The notes under the pieces: generated by a model
The model's database searches: none
What the model was told of the DNA's origin: nothing
Seen by the model: the letters and a program-made list of their open reading frames with translations, nothing else
Source: Raffaelea ambrosiae
Lineage: Eukaryota > Ascomycota > Sordariomycetes > Ophiostomatales > Ophiostomataceae
NCBI GenBank assembly: GCA_002778195.1
Contig: PCDI01000004.1
Coordinates: 3,260,226-3,324,225 of the forward strand
Length of the DNA stretch: 64,000 nt
Direction of reading: 5' to 3'
Shown: positions 49,534 through 58,777 of the stretch, piece after piece
How positions within the stretch are numbered: position 1 is the stretch's first letter
How the letters are laid out: each line of letters begins with the position of its first letter
Translations under genes and position numbers: made by a program

Positions 49534-51429
49534 ATGGAAGACCACCGAGGACATAGCAGCCATGGCCACGACCATGAGCCGAAGCGGCATCTTGTGCACA
49601 GGTAGGTTCTGTCCTCTGTCCGGTTGTTTCTATGACTCTTGTCGGCTGTCCAGTCCCGGTAGGCCGGCTCTCAGCTGAGACACTGAGTCACCGCGTCACC
49701 AAACAGGATCAGCGCCGGAACATAGTTGCTGGACACCCTCCCGGAAGCCCTCACTAACATTCTCAGCCACGCAAAAGAAGGTGACATCCCCGGCACCGTC
49801 GACCTCCGCGCGGCCGAGGGCGACGACACCGCCTACGGCCAGGCCCTCTTCCCCGTGCCGGCCGAGGACCCCAACGACCCGCTGCAGTGGAACAATGCGA
49901 AAAAGTCGACCATCCTCGCCATCTGCGCCGTCTACTCCTTCCTCGGCAACTCGTCGCTGCTGGGCCCGTCCGTCTACATTGCCATCTACGCCGAGGAGTT
50001 CCACATCTCGCCCAACACCGCGTCCAACCTGATCAGCTATGCCAATCTCGCCTTTGGCTTCGGCTCGCTCGTCCTGGTCCCGCTGTACCACAAGATTGGC
50101 AGACGGCCGGTGATGCTGCTGTCGTTGCTCCAGACTTGACTATCCTCCCATCCGGGGCCTCCCATCTGAAATTGACTTCGCTGACAAACTTTCCACCAGC
50201 ACTGCGGCGGCCTCATTGGCGCGTCCCAGTCCCACTCGTACGGCGCCCTCATGGCCTGCCGGGTCATCCACGGCTTCGGCTCCGGCGTCTGCGAGGCCCT
50301 CCCGGTCCAGCTGGTCAACGACATTTTCTTCTTGCACGAACGCGGCAAGCGGCTCGGCTACTACACCATCTGCCTGTGTCTGGGCTCCACGGGCCCCCTG
50401 TATGCCGGCTACATGCTCGCCGGCGGCCTGTCGTGGCGTCTCTTCTTCCTCGTCGAGTTTGCCTTTGCGGCCGCCCTGTTTGTGCTCGCCTTCTTTGTCG
50501 TCGAGGAGACGACGTACCACCGCGAGACCGCGGCCCCCCCCCGGCGGTCGTCGGCCCTGCCCAGCCTGGACACCCCGTCGAACGGCGACGACAAGCCCGA
50601 GGTTCGCCACGGCAGCGCGCACTCGTCCACCAGCGACCTCCTCCCCGCGCGCAAGACGTTTTTGCAGACGCTCAAGTTCTGGGGCGTGTGGGAGCGCGAC
50701 ACGGACTTTTTCCTGATGCCGCTGCGGTCGCTGACCTATTTCCTGGTGCCGCACGTCTTCTGGGTGGTGACGACCTACGGCATCTACATTGGCCTGGGCG
50801 CCCTGAGCTTCAACTACATCTTCCCGCAAAAGATCACGGCGCCGCCGTACAACTGGTCCCAGACCAGCTCGGGCCTCATTGCCGTCGCCTCGCTCGTCGG
50901 CTACGGCCTCGCCGTGCCCTTCACGCCCATCTCCGACATCATCGCGGCCCGCCAGACCCGCCGCAACGGCGGCATCCGCGAGGCCGAGATGCGCCTGAGC
51001 GCCATGCTGCCCGTGATGCTGCTGGCGCCCACGGGCCTGATCGTCTTTGGCTTCGCCGCCGAGCGCAACCTGCACTGGGTGGCGTATTTTGCCGGCGTGG
51101 CCATCACGCAGTTCTCGTCGTACTTTTACTTTACCTTTACGCTGGCGTACGCCATCGACAGCTACACGTCCAACATTAGCGAGATGCTGATTGCCATGAA
51201 CCTGGGCAAGCAGGCCATCAGCTTCGGCATGGGCCTGGACCTGCTGGAATGGGTCAACGAGCACGGCTATGCGGTCATGATTGCCGGCGTGTTCTGCGGC
51301 GTGCTGCTGGTCAACAACCTGGCGCTGATCCTGTTTATGCTCAAGGGCAAGAGCATCCGGGCCTTTATGAGCAAGACCTGGCTGGCGCGCATACATCGCG
51401 AGAGTGTGCGCGAGGTGGCCACGCACTAA
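49534..51429 (+). CDS. MFS transporter (HOL1/SVOP-like), one intron lacks a good donor
   Basis: Exon 1 is 49534..49601 and exon 2 starts at 49767. Intron 1 is GTAGGT, branch CACTAAC, acceptor TTCTCAG, in phase. The N-terminus is His-rich, followed by the GTVDLRAAEGDD and PNDPLQW segments typical of this MFS group. Helices follow, with the motif KIGRRPV and later GYYTICLCLGSTGPLYAGYMLAGG. The last exon starts at 50200 (CTGAC branch, CCACCAG acceptor) and runs to the stop at 51429. The exon 2 frame runs into TGA at 50137-50139, and the only in-phase donor is a weak GTGATG at 50110, which would delete part of a helix. A donor lost by mutation, or a sequencing error near 50130, is more likely. 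The protein would be a 12-span carrier of about 560 residues; the substrate is unknown. Confidence 0.82.
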
Positions 51430-51880
51430 GGGTGTCAAGCGAAAAGGGGGTGGGGGGGGGGGATTGAGAATGGGAAACTTCAAAGAAGAGGAGAGGTGGG
51501 TGTGCGTGAGAAATGATGGTAGGGGGGTGTCTCGTGAAAAGGATGGTGATGAAGGAAGACAAAAATCACAGGGTTTTCTTTTTTTCTTTTTCTTTTTTTC
51601 TGGCTTTTTTTTTCATGGTTTCATGGTTGTCATGGTTTCCGGCAGAGATCTCTTCAACAGTCTCTTATGTTTTATACTCCATTTTGTTTCCTATTTTCAA
51701 CTAATACCTCTTTGCGCACGATAGTTATGAATCACATTCTCTGCAGTCCTCTTCCAGCCATTTTTTTTTCAAGTCGCCATTCGATTATGAGATGCTTTGG
51801 TTCTTCTGCTTCTTCTTTCCCACCTGAGCGTTCGATTTTTCATGCAACTATGCATGCAGCGTTTGCCTACATCCTGCCCT
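51430..51880. other. short intergenic, converging 3' ends
   Basis: The MFS gene and the secreted-protein gene converge here. There is a poly-G run at 51452 and a long T-rich stretch at 51576-51616 that could serve transcript end formation. No gene is seen. Confidence 0.5.
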
Positions 51881-52612
51881 TCAAAAGGTAATGGCGCGGA
51901 TGAAGCCAAAGAACCACGGGTCGCACGTGGCGGTCGGCTCTGTTTCCGGATCCTCAGGCAGTCCCTGCAGCCGGACGTCGTACATGAAGGGTAGACCGCA
52001 CGGGCCGTTGTTGTTGAAGTTGAAGCCCCAGGTCGTCTGGTTGAAGGCGCCGAGAAAGACGCCTGGCAGCCGTTGGCCGGTGGCTGGGTCGACGTGCGCG
52101 TACGCTTGCAACGGGTAGCTGGCTGGGGCGATCTTGCCGTCTGTCGTTGCAGGAGCATAGCCCTGAAGAAGAAACGCATTGCGGGGATCCCGGTTGATAG
52201 TAATGGCGTCAGGCGAGTGGAGATATCTCATGATGCCGTCATCGCACAGGAAGTAGTCTTTGGCAAAGCGGAAAGACTTGCGCAGGTCAAAGGCGAGGGT
52301 GGTCACGCTGGTCGAGGTGGCCGGATTGCCCATGGGCAGCGTTGTGTTGACGCTGGCCATGAGGAGACCGTTGACCGCATCGTCGTCGCATAGATCGACT
52401 TGAAACTGAATACTGCCCATCGGGCCGTGTCTTTTGTCTGTGGCCATCAAGCCCGGCCAGTTGGAGCAGTCGCTCGTGTCCAAGGGAACGACGGTGACGT
52501 TGGGAACGGCATGAGCGAGGCCAGAGAAGAGCGCAGGCAGAAGCATGCCCAGGAGGGCTGCAGTGGAAGAAGGAAGCATATTGGTCGTCGACGTGTACTG
52601 GGAGGCAAGCAT
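51881..52612 (-). CDS. predicted secreted protein of unknown function
   Basis: A single exon of 243 residues from ATG 52612; the second Met at 52579 gives a cleaner signal peptide (MLPSSTAALLGMLLPALFSG, then LAHA). The mature part has five cysteines (in SDCSNW, DLCDDD, FLCDDG, GPCGLP and ATCDPW) and N-glycosylation sites NVT, NTT and NQT. Other marks are paired acidic DDD/CDDG segments and a Phe/Asn-rich WGFNFNNNGPCG segment near the C-terminus. There is no membrane anchor or GPI-type tail. I do not recognise the family. It lies in the group of secretory-route genes at 51.9-62.5 kb. Confidence 0.82.
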   Translation of the reverse strand: MLASQYTSTTNMLPSSTAALLGMLLPALFSGLAHAVPNVTVVPLDTSDCSNWPGLMATDKRHGPMGSIQFQVDLCDDDAVNGLLMASVNTTLPMGNPATSTSVTTLAFDLRKSFRFAKDYFLCDDGIMRYLHSPDAITINRDPRNAFLLQGYAPATTDGKIAPASYPLQAYAHVDPATGQRLPGVFLGAFNQTTWGFNFNNNGPCGLPFMYDVRLQGLPEDPETEPTATCDPWFFGFIRAITF

Positions 52613-52695
52613 GAAATGAGCCCGGGTGCGATTGCAATTCAGAAAGCGAACGGACCAGCAAAATTGACCGTGTTGCTGGAATTTATATAGATCAT

Positions 52696-52976
52696 AACCG
52701 GGGTCCCCAAGGAGATCATAACAGAGCTGCCTGGATTGATCACAGTCATAGCCGGGTGATCATGAAGGCTGACTCGGCGATGCCTTCTTTGTTCTGTTTA
52801 TTGTGGCACAGAACGCTTGGCTCTGAAGGACATGGCTGTGGTTATGTAGAACAATCGAGCCGGTCAGACGAGGAACTTTATCCACAGGAAGCATTGCACT
52901 GTCGGGCTTCACGATGACTGTTTGGGGAACGGAGTGCTTATTGCTACAGGGGTGGAAGAGGCACAGACAAGGAGAG
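52696..52976 (+). repeat. diverged duplicate segment, copy A
   Basis: This lies upstream of the secreted-protein gene. It shares three ordered blocks with 55838-56036 on the same strand: AACCGGGGTC...AGAGCTGCCTGGA, then GTGGCACAGAA, then TTGCT(A/G)CAGGGGTG followed by a (G)AAAGAGG(C/T)AC-like tail. Spacing between blocks differs, so the copies have diverged by indels. Confidence 0.6.
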
Positions 52977-53224
52977 GTTGGGAAAGCAGGGGGGTTAATG
53001 GAGTGAGCAGTTGTCCGCTTTTGTGCCGTGCTTGGTAATTTGTCGACAGGTTGTGTTTTCGTGATTTGAGGTTGTACTACCGCGTCACGTCTTCAGGACA
53101 TGTGTTTGAAATCTAATTTGCCATGTTTGTATTGAAAATGCCACCATTACCAAAAACTCAACTCAACCAGAGAGTATGCCAACCCAACACCTGCCCATGT
53201 CTTCGAAACAAACACCCAAGTTGC

Positions 53225-53418
53225 GAACCAATGTTGCCGGTAAGAGCAGTAGGCCCCTCCCAAAAACTGCCGAGATTATTCTTACTATCATACATCGAGA
53301 TATTAGACATTCCCCCCCCCCCNGAACCAATGTTGCCGGTAAGAGCAGTAGGCCCCTCCCAAAAACTGCCGAGATTATTCTTACTATCATACATCGAGAT
53401 ATTAGACATTCCCCCCCC
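53225..53418. repeat. 87-bp duplication around one N: assembly overlap
   Basis: The 87 bases at 53225-53311 are repeated exactly at 53324-53410. Each copy ends in a poly-C run (11 and 8 C), and a single N at 53323 separates them. This is what two contigs that broke at a C homopolymer and were joined without merging their overlap would look like. It lies just 3' of the GT69 stop codon. Confidence 0.9.
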
Positions 53419-53425
53419 TTCCCAT

Positions 53426-55115
53426 TCAGGACCCGAGAGTCTCGTTCCAAGGACGGAATTCCTGCCTTGCATAGTCGTTCGGTATGCACTTGACCGTCTC
53501 CGGCGGCTCCAGCTGCCACGCGATCTTGTGGTTCGCATCGTACTCGGGCGTCGTCCATTGGGACGTGAAGCCCTTGAGCGCCTTGATCCGCTGACCCCGG
53601 TCGATGGCGTACTCGAAGCTGACGCTGGGAACGACGGCAATCTTTCCGTAGCCGGCGTGCCACAGGTCCTTGCAGAACAGCTGCGGCTCGCCCTGCATGC
53701 ACTCGCCCTCGCGCACCGACCGGAACGCGATGCCGTCCTCGAGCACCGGCCGCGCCGAGAACACGGCCGCGCCGTTCCAGCAGGAGAACACCTGGAAGGG
53801 CTGGTGCGCGTACAGGCGCCCCCGCGCGCGGTCGTCGTTCCAGAACAGGTTCCAGGCCGAGTTCCAGTTGCCGTCGGGGGGGATCTCGAAGAACGTGTCT
53901 CCCGTGAGGCCGCGGGCGATCCACACGTCGTAAAAGGTGGGATCCCGGCCCACGTAGGCCCAGTCCAGCGCGCAGACCATGTCGGCGCCCAGGGCCCGCT
54001 GCTGCCACACCAGCTCGAGCACGTCCTCGGTGCAGGCGGCAATGTCGTTTAAGAAGACGATGGTCGTGTCCGCGGAATACTGCTTCTCGTGCTGCGCCTT
54101 GTTCGCATCACGCTTGAGCGGCTGGAGGGCCTCGTTGCGCAGCGCAGCCAGCTTGGCGATGCGGTCGCCCTGCTTGGGGTCGATGTCGCTGGAGTGGAGG
54201 TAGTACGTGGTGCCGAGGGCGTCGAGCTCGGACCGCAGGGCGTCGAGCACCTGGTAGGTGCCGTCCTGGGAGTTGCCCTCGGTGATGGAGAGGGCGCAGC
54301 GGGCGGGCCCGAGGAAGCGGATGGACTCGACGACGCTGCCGAGGAGCTGCGGGAGCAGTTCGAGGGAGTCGCGCAGATTGAGGGCAAAGAAGTAGCTGAT
54401 GGCGGTCTCTGAGCTTGAGTTCTCTGGCGCCTTCAGGCTGTCGTAGCGGGAGGAGGAGGCGGACAGGTCCGGGCAGCCGACTTTGGGCAGGTCGTCCAGG
54501 GTGTGGTCCATGATGGACTGGACATAGAGGGCGGTGGTATTCGCGGGCAGGCCGCCACCCGATTCTGGTCAAGCCGGCGTGTCAGTAATATGGGGAGGAG
54601 CAGAGCAGAGACCAAGCAGTCTCTCTGATCTTCCCGGGCCGCGTCTAATACTTACGCTTGCCATCGGCACTTTCGGCGGCGTCCGTGGAGGTGTCCGCCG
54701 TGGTGTCGGAAGCCCCCGTGGAAGCCGTTTCACTCGCTGCGGGAGTCGTGCTGGCCGCGGTGGCGCTTGCAGTGACGGGTCCGGCGCTGCTCACGGGGAT
54801 ACTACTGGCATTCTCGTAGGCTGCAGCGTCGACTGCGCTGCTGGCTGGGCTGGCCGCATTGGCCGCGCTGTCGACGTGGACGTTGCCGCCAGCGGCAGAG
54901 CCCAAGGGGCGTGACAGGCAGCGAAGTTGGCCCGTGACGTGGTCGACACCATAATACAGAGTGGCCGCGAAAACAAAAAGGACGACAACCTGCCCGGCGA
55001 GCAACGGCCTGCGACGCGTAGTGGCAGTATCCTGGACAGTATATCTAAGGCGTCGTTGGAAAAGAGAAGAACGTGGCGGACGAAGAAATCGACGACTGTG
55101 GCATCCCAGATGCAC
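53426..55115 (-). CDS. GT69 alpha-1,3-mannosyltransferase-like protein (CMT1/CAP59 family)
   Basis: At least two exons: one ending at 54656 and the last 54564..53426, with an intron 54655..54565 (GTAAGT to TTGACCAG), phase 1 on both sides. The N-terminal part is Arg-rich, then a single membrane span (LLAGQVVVLFVFAATLYYG), then a Ser/Ala/Thr stem, as in type II Golgi enzymes. The catalytic part has SITEGNSQDGTY, VFLNDIAAC, ALDWAYVGRDPTFYDVWIAR and VFSCWNGAAVF, all typical of the family that includes Cryptococcus Cmt1 and Cap59. The expected product transfers mannose to a glycan in the Golgi. The true start is not resolved: the frame opens at a GTG (55115), so a small upstream exon is needed, perhaps from ATG 55277 or 55268 with a donor near 55240. 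Confidence 0.85.
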
Positions 55116-55390
55116 ATAACAAAGACGAGAGTGATACGCGCGGCCGTCTGGGGGCCGGGACTGAAAGCAAGGACAAAGAAAAGACCAACGAACGGCAGGC
55201 TATGGCGTGCGGCAGGCAACGGAGACGAGGTTTTTGTCGTTGAGATGCACCTTCTTCACGATGTCTCTTGGACATAGGGGCCATGGTCTGTTTATCTACT
55301 CTGTACGACTGCGGACCATTCTTGGATGTGAAGACCACCTGGCCTGCCTATCTATCCTACATGGCCTCCCCCCCTTGTCTTGATCGATGA

Positions 55391-55494
55391 AGGCGCTTAC
55401 AGGATTCGAACCCTGAGCGGCGAGAGCCCAGAAAATCGCCAACGGTGGCTAGCCGCCCAGATTTTCAATTGTCATGGCTAGCCGCCTAGGTGCC
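55391..55494 (-). pseudogene. decayed tRNA-Ser-like sequence
   Basis: Read on the minus strand it begins GGCACCT, has a D-arm-like GGCGGCTAGCC, a TTGAAAATC segment where a TGA anticodon loop would sit, a Ser-type long variable arm (TGGGCTCTCGCCGC), and a T arm GTTCGAATCCTG ending ...AAGCGCC. The acceptor stem has two mismatches, the T arm has an extra G, and GGCGGCTAGCC occurs twice. It may be a degenerate intron-bearing tRNA-Ser. Confidence 0.4.
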
Positions 55495-55837
55495 CAAAAC
55501 GGACTAACAGCAGACAATTTTACGACTTTCCAACTTCTGTGCCCCTTGCGCAGGGTATCATCACACCAGTTCGCACCAGCAGACCCCAACCGGGCCAGGA
55601 TCTCTCGGCCAAGGCGGCTCGCTGGGGCCTGCCAAGGGTACCAGTTCATCCTCCAGACTTTCTCGGCGTCATGACGATAATGAAAGTTGGTCTTTGACGA
55701 CATTTGCATCCTGTCGCCTCTTTTTCACTGTCGCTTAATCGTCCCTTTCACTATTTGTATCTTCTTCTACGTATCTTGAACCATAACACGCCGTGGACAA
55801 CAGGCAGATCTACTTGCCAGAGCTTATACCGATTAAA

Positions 55838-56036
55838 ACCGGGGTCACAAGAGACCACAAACAGCAAACAGAGCTGCCTGGACCGGCCGGTTACAAGAGG
55901 TTTCAGCTAGTTATAGTAAGGCTAGAGCTTTTGTTTTGTTTGCCGTGGCACAGAAAGCACAGTAAGCTGGGCTTCGCTTAAGGTCTATCCGAGCTCTTCC
56001 TGTTGCTGCAGGGGTGAAAGAGGTACGGTGAAAAGG
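55838..56036 (+). repeat. diverged duplicate segment, copy B
   Basis: The partner of 52696-52976, in the same orientation about 3.1 kb away. It lies between the GT69 and GT90 genes. A purine-rich GAAAGAGAAAGG repeat tract follows at 56120-56200. Confidence 0.55.
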
Positions 56037-56500
56037 AAGGAGTATGAGAAAAAGCAAGGAGGAAGTTTTGGAAACTTGGGTGTTTCAAGTACAGCGACAG
56101 GCAAGATAGAACAAGCAAGGGAAGAGGAAAGAAAGAGAAAGGGGGAGGAAAGAAAGAGAAAGGGAAAGGAAAGAAAGAGAAAGGGGAAGAGGTGGAAAGA
56201 TGAGAAGAGGGAAGGAAAGAAAAGACAAACGAGCGGGAGGAGAAATCGAAAAAGAAACAGAAAAGAAAAAAAAGAGACTAAATTAAAGATCATGCAGATA
56301 GCCGCTGGCAGAAACTCTAAATGAAGAATGGGAGGTGTTCGGACGCTCCAAAATCCCCCCCCAAAAGAAAAGGGAACATCCGTTCCTTGCCGCTAATCAT
56401 ACTCGAGGAAGGCCCCTGTGGCAACCCTATCTCGCTCTGATCTGGGCAGCATTCCTGTTTTCTAATCTCCTCTTGGCATGGATTTTGTGGAATTGTGGCC

Positions 56501-56584
56501 CTCCGTGTTACAGAGTCATCGCAGCGCGCACGACTCGATGCTCAGCCTCGTCGATCTGCTGGTTTCGAATCCCAGGAACGAAGC
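56501..56584 (+). pseudogene. possible decayed tRNA
   Basis: A T-arm-like CTGGTTTCGAATCCCAG at 56559-56575 follows a D-arm-like AGAGTCATCGCAGCGCG and a possible anticodon stem ACGA/TCGT. The acceptor ends CTCCGTG and GAACGAAG pair in only five of seven positions, and the T stem has a mismatch. I cannot assign an amino acid. Confidence 0.25.
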
Positions 56585-57052
56585 AGGGAGAGCACACAAA
56601 ACCTGTTTTTCTTGTCTCCTCTTTCTCTGCTTCTGCGGAAAGAATCCCCTCGTTGTCGGTTGGTTCCACAAACACAAGAGTCTCGTTTCCAAGTTGAAAA
56701 AAAAAAAAAGGGAAGAAAACGGGCCGTGGGAAAAAAAAAAAAGTAGCACATTAAGAGCCAAAAAAAAGAAAGGACAATGTCTTCCAAAGTACGGCACAAC
56801 ACCTCCTGTTTAGCCGCCAATTCCCTTCACTATATAGAGAGACAAAAAATAAAAAAATAAAAAGGTACTCTTCTGATACACAGATCCACAGCGCACCAGA
56901 GACAGGTGTCGTGTTCGTTCTGGTCTGGTTCTTTTTTTTGTGTGTGCTCGTACTTCTTTTTGTTTTCCTCTCTTTCTTCTCCTTTCGACCAGCTCTTTTC
57001 CTTCTTCTCCACGAGACCACGTCCACGCATTTCCACTGCCCCCTCCCACACC

Positions 57053-58546
57053 ATGGTCGACATACTCTTCCCTCATGGACGCCACAGCGTTCTCTATGCA
57101 TTGACGACGTGCCTGCTCCTCTACGTACTGCTCTTTGTCTTTGGCCTCCCAGGGAGCAGGAACAGCCGAGGCAGCAGCCTCTACCCGCAACGCCAAGACG
57201 GCGATCGTCACCACCCGAGCTTTGCCCAGAGCTGGGATCCCAGTCTCTTCTTTGGCCCGGCAGAGGACGTCCGCGACCAGTTCCTGAGCCGCGTCCACCG
57301 CTCGCTCTCCCTGACGGAGGAGCAGTGCCGCGCCGTCTTCCCGGGGCTCGTCCAGCCCATCGACGAGCAGGTCGCCCGCGGACCCTTCAACATCTACCCG
57401 TCCAGCGACCTGGGGCCGATGCAGGCCCGCATCCGCCACGGCCAGCTGGTGGTGCTGCACGTCGAGCGCGAGGGGGTCCTCCCGGGCGAGCTCCTGGATG
57501 CCCGCGCCGCGGCCCTGGCCCAGATCCACCGTGCCCTCATCACGGCGCCCTCCGACGACAGCGACGAGCCGCCCATGCCCGACACCGTCTTCTCGCTCAA
57601 CATCCAGGACCATCCCTTTGGGTCCGCCTGGACCTACGCCCTGCCGGCCTATGCCGCGCCCAGCGCCGGCAACCCGCCCATTGGCCGCGCCTTCTTGATG
57701 CCGCACTTTGCCTTTTGGGCGTGGCGGCCGCAGTTCATCGGCTCGCTGGCCCGCGCCGCGGCGGCCGTGGCCCGCATCGAGGCGCGCATGCCGTTTGCGC
57801 ACAAAGACCCGCGCGTGGTCTGGCGCGGCACGACGCGGTTCCAGAGCGCGCACCACCCGGCGCTGCGGCAGCAGCTGCTGGCGGCCACCGCGGGCCAGCC
57901 GTGGGCGGACGTGGCGGCGCTCGACTGGGACGACACGCGCGAGCCCATGGAGGCGGCGGGCAACGCGCTGGCCATCGAGGACTTCTGCCGGTACAAGTAC
58001 GTCGTCCACACCGAGGGCATCACGTACAGCGGGCGCTTCCAGTTCCACCAGCTGTGCGGGAGCGTCGTGCTGGCGCCGCCGCTGGCCTGGATGCAGCACA
58101 CGTCGCACCTGGTCCGGGGGGTGTACTCGATCGATCTTTTGGGACCCCAGAACGATCACAACAACAACAACAACAGCTCGTGGGTGCCGTCCGAAGACGA
58201 AGAGCGCGCATGGCCACGGACGGTGACGGCCAACGAGGCCAACATGGTCTTTGTGGCGCCCGACTGGTCGGACCTGGGCGACACGGTGCGGTGGCTGGAG
58301 GCCCATCCGGCGGTGGCCGAGGGCATTGCGCGGCGCCAGCGGAGCCTGTTCGCCGACGGGGGGTACCTGAGTCCGGCAGCGGAGACGTGCTACTGGCGGT
58401 CGCTGATCCGGGGCTGGAGCCAGGTGGTGCGGTACAACGAGACGGCCTGGACGGAGAAATGGGGCGACGGCATGACGTGGGAAGAGTTTTCGCTGAGTCC
58501 ACGAGACGGGTCGCACGACGAGGAACGAGAAGGAGGGCTTCTTTGA
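57053..58546 (+). CDS. GT90 (CAP10-like) glycosyltransferase
   Basis: A single exon of 497 residues from ATG 57053 (context CACACCATGG); the open frame extends upstream but only through pyrimidine-rich leader. One membrane span near residues 13-33 makes it a type II, Golgi-directed protein. The catalytic region has VVWRGTTRF near residue 255 and YKYVVHTEGITYSGRFQFHQ followed by LCGSVVL near 313-340, both hallmarks of the CAP10/GT90 family. Members transfer xylose or glucose to glycans; Cap10 itself is needed for the Cryptococcus capsule. An Asn run (five Asn) lies after GPQNDH. It converges with the M28-type gene, 212 bp apart, across a repeat array. The acceptor and sugar are unknown. Confidence 0.9.
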   Translation: MVDILFPHGRHSVLYALTTCLLLYVLLFVFGLPGSRNSRGSSLYPQRQDGDRHHPSFAQSWDPSLFFGPAEDVRDQFLSRVHRSLSLTEEQCRAVFPGLVQPIDEQVARGPFNIYPSSDLGPMQARIRHGQLVVLHVEREGVLPGELLDARAAALAQIHRALITAPSDDSDEPPMPDTVFSLNIQDHPFGSAWTYALPAYAAPSAGNPPIGRAFLMPHFAFWAWRPQFIGSLARAAAAVARIEARMPFAHKDPRVVWRGTTRFQSAHHPALRQQLLAATAGQPWADVAALDWDDTREPMEAAGNALAIEDFCRYKYVVHTEGITYSGRFQFHQLCGSVVLAPPLAWMQHTSHLVRGVYSIDLLGPQNDHNNNNNSSWVPSEDEERAWPRTVTANEANMVFVAPDWSDLGDTVRWLEAHPAVAEGIARRQRSLFADGGYLSPAAETCYWRSLIRGWSQVVRYNETAWTEKWGDGMTWEEFSLSPRDGSHDEEREGGLL

Positions 58547-58612
58547 GAAAAAAAGAAGAAAAAAAAGTTCGGCAGTGCGAGACCGACGAGATTCGGGCAA
58601 GAAGGGACACTC

Positions 58613-58777
58613 GAGAGCGAAGCAAGGACACGAAAACTTGTCGAGCGAAGCGAGGGCCTGAAAAAAGGAACAATCGAGCGAAGCGAGGAAACGGAGCGAA
58701 GCGAGGGCCTGAAAAAANGNANNANNNGAGCGAAGCGAGGAAAGAAAAAAAAATAAAACTAGCGAGCGAAACGAGGC
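58613..58777 (+). repeat. array of CGAGCGAAGCGAGG-type repeats
   Basis: Copies or near copies start at 58613, 58642, 58675, 58694, 58728 and 58764. Two are followed by the same GCCTGAAAAAA. Seven ambiguous N at 58718-58727 fall inside. The last copy forms the final codons of the M28-type gene. The reverse complement recurs at 61692, 61870 and, with changes, 61947 and 61980, all in UstYa introns. Confidence 0.8.

Larger units (their letters stand above)
55495..57052. other. intergenic upstream of the GT90 gene
   Basis: It holds the copy B duplicate segment, the weak tRNA-like sequence and poly-A runs at 56696 and 56732. A pyrimidine-rich leader precedes ATG 57053. No protein gene is seen. Confidence 0.5.

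Noticed and set aside
49726..49766. exon 2 of the MFS gene starting at 49726
   Set aside because: A TAG precedes it and the phase would not match exon 1; the CTAAC branch with acceptor at 49766 keeps frame.
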